From an uncultured Oscillospiraceae bacterium (lineage in GTDB: Bacteria; Bacillota_A; Clostridia; Oscillospirales; Acutalibacteraceae), in assembly GCA_910589395.1 (NCBI GenBank), contig CAJUTL010000057.1:254-11851 (forward strand): a DNA stretch of 11,598 nucleotides, in the 5' to 3' direction. Below are positions 7,111 through 11,598 of the stretch, one piece after another (the stretch's first letter is position 1; every line of letters begins with the position of its first letter). Under the pieces are notes generated by a model that was not told the DNA's origin, ran no database searches, and worked only from the letters and a program-made list of their open reading frames with translations. The translations under genes and the position numbers were made by a program.

Positions 7111-8334
7111 TCATTCCCCCGCGGAGCTTTCCGCGGTATTCCCATACGTTTCCCAATACGGTGAACTTTCTTCAAAAATAAAGCTGCTGATACGCTGTGC
7201 GGCCGGAGCTACATCATAAATCAAATAGTAGATCTCGTCCTCAGCCCTGCCATCAAAAAGATCTGTTTCATACCGGATATCCGGTACTCTGATGGACTCT
7301 ATCGAAAAATTACCAGTGAGGATCGGGGTAAGCGCTACGATATCTCCCAAGCCCAGCGAGGTCTCACAATGAGGCATCATTTCCCGGATCAGGCCCGGAT
7401 AATCTGTAATTCCCATATTCAAAAGACGGCCGATCAAAAGCTGAAACACCTTTTGCTGCCGCTCTACACGGGCATAATCATTGCCGATCTCACGGATACG
7501 GCCATAGGCCACCGCCTGATTGCCATTGAGATGGAACGCGCCGCCTGTGTAGCTGCCGCCATCGATATTCAGCTCACCATTGGTATCCAAAAAATAATCT
7601 TCCCGAAGGATCACGGGATATTGCCGGTTTTCATAGGTGCCTTCTTCCCGGTCCTCTTCTATTTGATCCAGTACCTCCTGGCTCAGGGACCACAGGTTGC
7701 GGTTGATTTCCCGAACCTCCTCAGCGGTGATCTCAATATCGATGCCGCCGAAAGCGTCTACGATTTCGGCCATATGGGCAAAATTGATCGTGACATAGTT
7801 TTCAATTCCCAACCCGAAATTCTGGTTTAAGGTGCGTATGGCCAACTCCGGCCCGCCGTAAGAATAAGCCGCGTTGATTTTCGTATCCCAATTCATATAT
7901 TCCCCTTTCAGGGTCTCCCCTTCAATGGGAACCTTGGTGTCTCGAAGAATCGACGTCATCTTCAGCTTCCTGTGTTTATTATCCACCGTAAAAATCATAA
8001 TAACATCGGACTGCCCGGAAAAATCATCATTGCGGGAATCCACACCGAACAGAGCAATATTGGTAATGCTCTCGTCCATAATGGCAGTGGGAGAAATCCC
8101 AAGCTTTTCCGGATCTTTTGTGATGGTTGTGGTAGTAAGCCCCTCTAAAAGCACCGTGGCTGTGTAAATCATCACACTGCCGAGTAAAAGCAGCAGTGCG
8201 CAGCCCGCTGCTATTACGATTTTTAAGACAATGGGCCTCCGATGCTTTTTTCCCTGTCTGCCTGGCTCTTTCGCAGAGGAATAGCTGGAAAGATCTTCAA
8301 ACTCGTGCTCGCCTTTCCGAGTTCTTTGAGCCAT
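7111..8334 (-). CDS. LCP-family wall glycopolymer ligase
   Basis: The 407-residue LytR-CpsA-Psr protein has a short basic cytoplasmic tail (1-34) with FEDLSSYSS (12-20), a membrane anchor (about 36-62) and the extracytoplasmic LCP domain (about 90-305). Key motifs are GVDSRND (97-103), QSDVIMIFTVD (108-118), SILRDTKV (128-135), GRIR (278-281) and the R289/R292 pair. It is clearly a paralogue of the next gene, with the same order of motifs and a similar C-terminal domain (YPGLIREMMPHCETS), but lacks the long serine-rich tail. It should attach lipid-linked glycopolymer to peptidoglycan. It is first in an operon of LCP, LCP and nucleotidyltransferase driven by a near-consensus promoter at 8467-8495, with a leader of about 125 nt. 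The ATG is preceded by GGGGTGG at 4 nt and AAAGGA at 14 nt, so the ribosome site is not ideal. Confidence 0.95.
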   Translation of the reverse strand: MAQRTRKGEHEFEDLSSYSSAKEPGRQGKKHRRPIVLKIVIAAGCALLLLLGSVMIYTATVLLEGLTTTTITKDPEKLGISPTAIMDESITNIALFGVDSRNDDFSGQSDVIMIFTVDNKHRKLKMTSILRDTKVPIEGETLKGEYMNWDTKINAAYSYGGPELAIRTLNQNFGLGIENYVTINFAHMAEIVDAFGGIDIEITAEEVREINRNLWSLSQEVLDQIEEDREEGTYENRQYPVILREDYFLDTNGELNIDGGSYTGGAFHLNGNQAVAYGRIREIGNDYARVERQQKVFQLLIGRLLNMGITDYPGLIREMMPHCETSLGLGDIVALTPILTGNFSIESIRVPDIRYETDLFDGRAEDEIYYLIYDVAPAAQRISSFIFEESSPYWETYGNTAESSAGE

Positions 8335-8466
8335 GGCGCCACCCCTATTCCTTTCTGTAAAACATGGTTCTCCCTATTGAAAACCGCATCATACCGGATC
8401 CAGCCGAAGCCAAGTTCAAAATAAGTATCTTCCAAATCACAAAGTTAGCTGCCTTCCCTAGCTATC

Positions 8467-8495
8467 ATTATACCCTTTTTTACGATTTTCGTCAA
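8467..8495 (-). promoter_or_regulatory. Promoter of the LCP-LCP-nucleotidyltransferase operon
   Basis: TTGACG (8495-8490), a 17-bp spacer and a perfect TATAAT (8472-8467) on the minus strand. The -35 lies across the stop codon of the gtrA-like gene. Transcription from about 8460 leaves a leader of about 125 nt. Confidence 0.93.
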
Positions 8496-8938
8496 TCTGC
8501 AAGATCCTTTGCCTTCTTTTTGCGAAAAATGAACAGCTTGCTCAACGCATAGTTAACCACAATAATAATGACGTTTGCCAGGAGCTTCATCCACTTGTCC
8601 TCTATGTGAAGGAGATCTACTCCCACATACATGCAGCCTAAATCTAAAAAGAACGAGGCGGCACGGCAGCCGAAAAATTTTGCCATTTCCAGGGCGATTC
8701 CACGAACACCGGAGACTTTGCTTTCAAACACCCAAATACGGTTCGTGAGATAGGCGAACAGAATCGCCGCAAGCTGCGCAAACGCAGTAGACCAAAGGTA
8801 CGGCACACCGCAGAGATCCACCAAAAGCGTATACAGCCCCCAATTGACCAAGGTGGTCAAGCCCCCGAAAAAAACATAGAGAACGAGCTCTTTATATTTC
8901 AAAAACAAAGCTTTCAACTTCTGAACCAGCCTTTCCAA
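8492..8938 (-). CDS. GtrA-like membrane protein
   Basis: The 148-residue protein has four predicted membrane segments (about 18-40, 46-66, 84-104 and 116-136) and the GtrA-family opening KELVLYVFFGGLTTLVNWGLY (split here as KELVLYVFFGG then LTTLVNWGLY). NRIWVF (66-71) and LSKLFIFRKK near the end also fit the family. GtrA-like proteins are thought to help move polyprenyl-phosphate-linked sugars across the membrane, often beside a GtrB glycosyltransferase; none is present here. The start is a TTG at 8936-8938 with a poor ribosome site; a TTG seven codons further in is an alternative. It has its own promoter (9012-9040). No terminator separates it from the LCP operon, so it may be co-expressed with the LCP genes. 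Confidence 0.9.
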   Translation of the reverse strand: MERLVQKLKALFLKYKELVLYVFFGGLTTLVNWGLYTLLVDLCGVPYLWSTAFAQLAAILFAYLTNRIWVFESKVSGVRGIALEMAKFFGCRAASFFLDLGCMYVGVDLLHIEDKWMKLLANVIIIVVNYALSKLFIFRKKKAKDLAD

Positions 8939-9011
8939 AACAAGATCACAAAACCACTTTTCCCTTTGTCCACGGAAAAAGCATGCCGCTTTTCAAGAAA
9001 TCATGAGCTTT

Positions 9012-9040
9012 AGTATACCGCAAAAGCATTAAAAATTCAA
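9012..9040 (-). promoter_or_regulatory. Promoter of the gtrA-like gene
   Basis: TTGAAT (9040-9035), 17-bp spacer, TATACT (9017-9012) on the minus strand. The start falls near 9005, about 67 nt before the gene. Confidence 0.85.
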
Positions 9041-9069
9041 GACAAAGAAAAAGCCCCGCTAAAGCGGGG
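9041..9069 (-). terminator. Terminator of the HD-domain gene
   Basis: CCCCGC (9054-9059) and GCGGGG (9064-9069) form a 6-bp GC stem with a TAAA/TTTA loop, followed on the minus strand by CTTTTTCTTTG. It lies 38 nt after the stop codon of the HD gene, immediately before the gtrA promoter. Confidence 0.9.
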
Positions 9070-9107
9070 GATCTGAAAACTGTCCAAACGCTATTGGGTA
9101 AAAAAGC

Positions 9108-9644
9108 TTACAGCAGCGGCTGACCGCCGGTGGAAGCCTTTTCTGATTCCATCATTTGCCGAAGCCTTTGATAAGGAGATTTTCTGCGGAAAAATTCATA
9201 AACGGAACATGCCTTATCTGCCAGAGAGACCAGTACGGATTCCCGATAGCGAGGCGGACGGCGGGTCAAGGGGAACATATGCTTTACAATGATATCCTCT
9301 TCTATCCGGGTAAGCGCAAGCTTCTGCCCCGCGTTTTCCAGGGCAATGGCAGGGTGCCGGGACCAATGGCCTTTATGGGCCGGATCGCCGTCTTGCGCGT
9401 CATAGAAAAAATAATCGTGAAGAAGCGCGCCTCTCACCAGCTCTTCAAAATGAAAGGTGAGCCTGGTAAACAGAGCAAAGCGATAGCTGTAATAGGCCAC
9501 CGCTATACAATGAAGCAGCCGGGAGGTAGAACCGTGCTGGGGATATTGGGCGATCCGCCCTAAGTCGGAAACCGCCAGAAGCTTTCGATAATAGTTCTGA
9601 AAAAGATAATGATCCAAAACAAGCTTTTCAGAATTTCTTTTCAT
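9108..9644 (-). CDS. HD-domain metal-dependent phosphohydrolase
   Basis: The protein is 178 residues from the ATG at 9644. It shows an HD-superfamily layout: H37 (PQHGSTSR) and H45 in the first helices, the defining HD pair in RGALLHDYFF (H76-D77), GHWSRHP (92-98) with further histidines, KHMFP (H122), and the last metal-site aspartate in LADKACSVYEF (D143). HD enzymes hydrolyse phosphate esters of nucleotides or similar compounds; this substrate is not known. Upstream in-frame codons, including a TTG at 9701, have no ribosome site, so the ATG was chosen. AAAGGA is 13 nt away, longer than usual, and a 34-codon frame with a good ribosome site overlaps this start. It has its own promoter (9781-9809) and terminator (9041-9069), so it is a single-gene unit. 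Confidence 0.88.
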   Translation of the reverse strand: MKRNSEKLVLDHYLFQNYYRKLLAVSDLGRIAQYPQHGSTSRLLHCIAVAYYSYRFALFTRLTFHFEELVRGALLHDYFFYDAQDGDPAHKGHWSRHPAIALENAGQKLALTRIEEDIIVKHMFPLTRRPPRYRESVLVSLADKACSVYEFFRRKSPYQRLRQMMESEKASTGGQPLL

Positions 9645-9732
9645 AAAATATACAGATTCCTTTCTGTAAGAGCCAGCGCTTATATTCGCTGAAGCCGCCA
9701 AAGTTCAACACTGGCTCCGCCGCTGTTTTCAC
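9628..9732 (-). CDS. Possible 34-codon leader peptide overlapping the HD gene start
   Basis: A GTG at 9732-9730 lies 5 nt after GGAGG, the best ribosome site in this transcript, and opens a 34-codon frame (MKTAAEPVLNFGGF, ending YEKKF). It stops at 9628, 17 nt past the first base of the HD gene's ATG, in another frame. Translation through it could couple to or repress the HD gene. It resembles no peptide I know; it may be chance. The leader also folds into an 8-bp hairpin (AGCCAGTG with CGCTGGCT) that lies inside this frame. Confidence 0.3.
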   Translation of the reverse strand: MKTAAEPVLNFGGFSEYKRWLLQKGICIFYEKKF

Positions 9733-9780
9733 TCATACCTCCGATTCGGAAAAAGGCACGCCATGTGCGGCTTTGCTTTC

Positions 9781-9809
9781 AGTATATCAATTTCTATGCA
9801 GAACCGCAA
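9781..9809 (-). promoter_or_regulatory. Promoter of the HD-domain gene
   Basis: TTGCGG (9809-9804), 17-bp spacer, TATACT (9786-9781) on the minus strand. The start near 9774 leaves a leader of about 130 nt. Confidence 0.8.
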
Positions 9810-9848
9810 GAAAATTCCCACGGTAATTTGTGGAAAAGCCGGCTTTGC

Positions 9849-9886
9849 AAAAAAGAGCTTTCAGGAAAATTCCTGAAAGCTCTTTT
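9849..9886 (-). terminator. Terminator of the large non-coding RNA
   Basis: A perfect 17-bp inverted repeat (9851-9867 with 9870-9886; core GAGCTTTCAGGAA) ends on the minus strand in TTTTTT. The plus strand also ends in TTTT, so it could act both ways, but the only visible promoter reading into it is the minus-strand one at 10477-10505. Confidence 0.93.
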
Positions 9887-9901
9887 ACTTACTGCTTATG
9901 A

Positions 9902-9934
9902 TTGCTTACACATCTTTTGGTTGCTTACATATCT
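9902..9934. repeat. Short direct repeat in the 3' part of the large RNA
   Basis: TTGCTTACACATCT (9902-9915) and TTGCTTACATATCT (9921-9934) differ at one position and are spaced by 19 bp. A third partial copy (TGCTTA, 9893-9898) precedes them. Confidence 0.8.
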
Positions 9935-10447
9935 ATAAGTATATTCTGTTTTTTTGTGAAAAAGAACTTATTTCTGAATACTTAGTACATTGGTTTTCTT
10001 TCCATTTCCGGCACATCGATGTTATTTCTTTCTGCCCGCCTGTATTTGCCGAACCGGCCTTGCTTTTCCAAAGCATGAAAATGCGGTGACTAAAGGGATA
10101 ACCCGTGCCTGTAATGAGGACCAAAGTTCTGCGTTGGTTTCAGAAATTCGAGCCTTCTTTCCTTATCGATTTATCCGTAAGCCTTGAGCCCACGGACATT
10201 TTTCTGCTGTGACTCTGAACTCTCCATTGGACTCAGCCGCCTTTCCCACAATCATTTCACCGTTTGCACTTTACTACCATCCGGATACGTTTCCATACTT
10301 TCTTGTTTCTTGTTTTCCGTACCACATGATCTGTTCTGCTCCCCACCGTTTTCATCCGAGGCGTTCCCGACATTACTGTTTTTCACTCGGGATTTTGCAC
10401 TTTTCGGCTACTTCCGGTTTTGCAAAGGTGATTGTGTTCTTTACTCC

Positions 10448-10471
10448 TGTAAACCTTTTCTTTTGTTTACA
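10448..10471. promoter_or_regulatory. Inverted repeat at the start of the large RNA
   Basis: TGTAAAC (10448-10454) and GTTTACA (10465-10471) are perfectly complementary across 10 nt and cover about -1 to +23 of the transcript. It could be a protective 5' hairpin or a DNA operator. Confidence 0.6.
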
Positions 10472-10476
10472 ACTAT

Positions 10477-10505
10477 ATTATAGCGAGCGAGTTTCATCTT
10501 GTCAA
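10477..10505 (-). promoter_or_regulatory. Perfect consensus sigma-A promoter of the large RNA
   Basis: TTGACA (10505-10500), exactly 17 bp, TATAAT (10482-10477) on the minus strand. All twelve hexamer bases match, the strongest promoter in the window, and no protein gene follows. Start near 10470. Confidence 0.95.
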
Positions 10506-10659
10506 TAGATTTTTTCAAAAAAATAAAAAATTTTTATAGATAGTTACAGCGCCCTTTTCCAGCTTTTATTCCGTTTCAGGATCAAGAGCTACCTTGTGTA
10601 TCACTGTGTTTTTCGGGCAGACTAGAAAAGCCATGTTCCACAAGAGCAATTTCTTTTCC
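10506..10659. other. AT-rich spacer between divergent promoters
   Basis: It contains A and T runs (10511-10535) that may act as an UP element for the large-RNA promoter. I see no gene, RNA or clear repeat in it. Confidence 0.5.
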
Positions 10660-10688
10660 TTGACTTTCCCACCCTTTTTCAGTACAAT
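10660..10688 (+). promoter_or_regulatory. Promoter of the DUF1292 gene
   Basis: TTGACT (10660-10665), 17-bp spacer, TACAAT (10683-10688). The start near 10695 leaves a leader of about 45 nt containing AAAGGAG. Confidence 0.88.
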
Positions 10689-10740
10689 ATTTTTATCGGG
10701 AAGGCGCGGTAAGGCCTTCGGAAAGGAGTGCGCATCAAGT

Positions 10741-11040
10741 ATGGATCATGAATATGAAGCCGATCTTTTGACCTTGATCGATGACGAAGGCCAGGAGCAT
10801 GAATTTGAGATCATTGACGAATTGGAAACCGACGACGGCCATTTTATGGCTTTGGTTCCCACCCAGCAGGAGCCTGAGGATATTTCCTCCGACGCTGGCA
10901 CCTATTATATCTTCGAGGTCGTAGAAGAGGACGGCGAGGAGCAGCTTCAGGAAGTAGAGGACGATGAGCTGCTTGACAAGCTGGCGGAAATTTTTGAAAC
11001 TCGTTTTAACGAAGCTTTCTACGAAGATTCCGAAGAATAA
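10741..11040 (+). CDS. DUF1292 (YrzB-like) acidic protein
   Basis: The 99-residue, very acidic protein matches the DUF1292 / YrzB family: LLTLIDDEGQEHEFEII (9-25, two short beta strands), HFMALVP (34-40), YYIFEVVEEDG (55-65), and the C-terminal helix DDELLDKLAEIFETRFNEA (72-93 region). The function is unknown; in Firmicutes the gene is often near yrrK (ruvX) and the IreB gene, which are not in this window. I chose the ATG at 10741 because the family begins here. The AAAGGAG site is 12 nt upstream, slightly far; a longer frame open from 10594 would include the promoter and is rejected. A probable 6S RNA starts about 10 nt after the stop, with no terminator between, so the two may share a transcript. 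Confidence 0.92.
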   Translation: MDHEYEADLLTLIDDEGQEHEFEIIDELETDDGHFMALVPTQQEPEDISSDAGTYYIFEVVEEDGEEQLQEVEDDELLDKLAEIFETRFNEAFYEDSEE

Positions 11041-11049
11041 CAGAGCGGC

Positions 11050-11256
11050 ACGCTTGCCTGCCTGATTCGCGGACTGTGCACAAATAACCCTACACTCAAA
11101 TCTCAGGGAGCCTCGCTCCGTGTGCGGATTGCAGACCTCCCGGCCCGGCTTTGACCGGTGCTGGAAGAAGGGAGCGTGAACCACATGGGAGGGCACCCAC
11201 CTGCTTTTTTGTAGCAGGTTATTGAGACGCACATTACGGTCAGGCGGGTATCCTGA
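11050..11256 (+). ncRNA. ssrS: 6S RNA (probable)
   Basis: The segment folds as a 6S RNA. The closing helix pairs CCTGCCTGA (11057-11065) with TCAGGCGGG (11240-11248); a second pairs TGTGC (11075-11079) with GCACA (11229-11233). The 3' side of the central bubble carries a hairpin ACCTGC/GCAGGT (11199-11204 with 11214-11219) inside a CACCTGC...GCAGGTTA context like that in known 6S RNAs. The apical arm includes CTCCC (11137-11141) with GGGAG (11170-11174) and a CCGG/CCGG tip. 6S RNA mimics an open promoter and binds the housekeeping RNA polymerase, lowering transcription in stationary phase. The length, about 200 nt, fits. Ends are approximate. No clear own promoter was found; transcription may read through from the DUF1292 promoter and be processed. 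Confidence 0.75.
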
Positions 11257-11264
11257 AAAATGAA

Positions 11265-11308
11265 GAAGGGCGCTTTGCGGGAAGAAAAACTGCAAAGCGC
11301 TCTTTTTT
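11265..11308 (+). terminator. Terminator of the DUF1292-6S unit
   Basis: GCGCTTTGC (11270-11278) pairs with GCAAAGCGC (11292-11300); four more pairs (one G·U) extend the base. TTTTTT follows at 11303-11308. Confidence 0.95.
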
Positions 11309-11338
11309 AGATGCTAGACACGGGATTCTAGATGCTAG
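11308..11338. repeat. Direct repeat TAGATGCTAG
   Basis: Two exact 10-bp copies (11308-11317 and 11329-11338), 21 bp apart, directly after the terminator. They may be remnants of an insertion or small tandem repeat. Confidence 0.6.
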
Positions 11339-11536
11339 CTGATGGCGGCGCCTTCTGCGCAATAGTAACAATGAGAATGAAGAATGAGCAATTAACAAGA
11401 AAAAGCAAGATTGAGGCAATAAATTATAGTTTATCGCACACCCTTGGCTTTCTCACCTGTCGGCTCGGTCGGTTCAGTGATATGGACAAGACCACAAAAC
11501 CATGCGGAGCTGCTGACAATATTTCAGGCCAGATAC
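11339..11536. other. Intergenic stretch without a recognised gene
   Basis: A plus-strand frame is open for 76 codons to 11562, but it has no ribosome site, matches no family I know, and its end overlaps the promoter at 11537-11565. The part around 11371-11400 (AATGAGAATGAAGAATGAGC) is the kind of low-complexity sequence often seen near repeat elements. Confidence 0.4.
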
Positions 11537-11565
11537 TTGACATGACGGCGATTGTAGCGTAGACT
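11537..11565 (+). promoter_or_regulatory. Promoter of the gene at the right edge
   Basis: TTGACA (11537-11542), 17-bp spacer, TAGACT (11560-11565). The start near 11572 gives a leader of about 20 nt. Confidence 0.75.
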
Positions 11566-11582
11566 GTTAAGTAGATTAACAG
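11564..11582. promoter_or_regulatory. Palindromic operator candidate
   Basis: CTGTTAA (11564-11570), 5 bp, TTAACAG (11576-11582): a perfect 7-bp inverted repeat that overlaps the end of the -10 box, the start site and the first bases of the AGGAGG. A repressor bound here would block transcription. Confidence 0.55.
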
Positions 11583-11591
11583 GAGGCGGAT

Positions 11592-11598
11592 ATGGAAA
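11592..11598 (+). CDS. Start of an unidentified gene, cut by the window end
   Basis: ATG-GAA-A at 11592 is preceded by AGGAGG (11581-11586) at 5 nt, a promoter and an operator candidate. Only two codons are visible, so nothing can be said about the product. The short leader and palindrome suggest a tightly controlled gene, perhaps one coding for its own repressor. Confidence 0.7.

Larger units (their letters stand above)
9845..10470 (-). ncRNA. Large structured non-coding RNA, about 625 nt, family not identified
   Basis: A perfect promoter just upstream and a strong terminator at the end bracket about 625 nt in which no frame is longer than 63 codons or has a ribosome site. Local folds on the minus transcript include: a 5' hairpin (10448-10471); TCCCGA/TCGGGA (10365-10370 with 10387-10392); a 5-bp stem with GAAA tetraloop (10285-10298); a 10-bp stem with a 3-nt loop (10174-10196); AAATTCGA with TCGATTT (10144-10151 with 10166-10172); and GGG-TTAT-CCC, GCAT-TTTC-ATGC and GCC-GGTTC-GGC hairpins between 10045 and 10105. 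Linkers are rich in A and G, as in large ornate RNAs. It is not recognisably RNase P, tmRNA, SRP RNA or a group II intron (no domain V). ROOL and OLE RNAs have similar size; I cannot confirm either. Confidence 0.72.

Noticed and set aside
8223..8435. A 70-codon frame starting in the leader of the LCP operon (TTG start)
   Set aside because: Two thirds of it overlaps the start of the first LCP gene in another frame, and it lacks a clear ribosome site.
8930..9005. A 12-codon frame in the leader of the gtrA-like gene
   Set aside because: It has no ribosome site and no amino-acid bias that would suggest attenuation.
9933..10124. A 63-codon minus-strand frame inside the large RNA
   Set aside because: It has no ribosome site, its composition is not protein-like, and it covers several hairpins. 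The other short frames in the transcript are also unsupported.
9845..10470. Group II intron, RNase P RNA or tmRNA as the identity of the large RNA
   Set aside because: I found no intron domain V or reverse-transcriptase frame, none of the conserved RNase P blocks, and no tRNA-like 3' end or tag frame.
10594..10740. A longer start for the DUF1292 protein, from an ATG at 10594
   Set aside because: The extension would span the promoter, and the family begins at the ATG at 10741.
11332..11562. A 76-codon plus-strand frame before the edge gene
   Set aside because: There is no ribosome site or known family, and it runs through the promoter of the next gene.

Overview
The window looks like chromosomal DNA from a low-to-mid GC Firmicute, most likely an anaerobic Clostridia member of the Oscillospiraceae/Ruminococcaceae type. 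The signs are SecG, two LytR-CpsA-Psr (LCP) wall ligases, an aluminium-resistance/methionine gamma-lyase-like (YnbB) protein, a DUF1292 protein, AGGAGG-type ribosome binding sites, and sigma-A promoters that nearly all have 17-bp spacers. No tRNA, rRNA, CRISPR array or intact mobile element was seen. The placement is inferred from gene content and style only.

From the left end to about 9.8 kb all protein genes lie on the minus strand. Read in transcription order from high to low coordinates: an HD-domain hydrolase with its own promoter and terminator (9108-9644); a GtrA-like membrane protein (8492-8938); an operon of two LCP proteins and a sugar nucleotidyltransferase (8334 down to 4443) whose promoter lies in the end of gtrA; secG (3839-4087) with its own promoter and terminator; a GNAT acetyltransferase plus YnbB pair (3701 down to 1667) closed by a terminator; and a MerR/GyrI-domain regulator overlapping by 4 bp a GNAT gene broken by a one-base frameshift (1517 down to 35). 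Three of these units have a cell-envelope theme: NDP-sugar supply, a lipid-linked sugar translocation candidate, and transfer of glycopolymer to peptidoglycan.

The most unusual stretch is 9845-10505. A perfect consensus promoter (TTGACA, 17 bp, TATAAT) on the minus strand drives about 630 nt that carries no credible reading frame, is full of stable hairpins (one 10-bp stem, one GAAA tetraloop), and ends in a 17-bp-stem terminator with a T run. This is the signature of a large, abundantly made, structured non-coding RNA. Its family could not be named from the sequence; ROOL- and OLE-type RNAs are of similar size.

To its right the plus strand carries a DUF1292 gene (10741-11040) with its own promoter, followed at once by a probable 6S RNA (about 11050-11256) and a strong terminator. 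The window ends with the first codons of another plus-strand gene, which has a promoter, a perfect palindromic operator candidate and an AGGAGG site. A second structured RNA candidate lies on the plus strand between secG and the nucleotidyltransferase gene (4215-4400).
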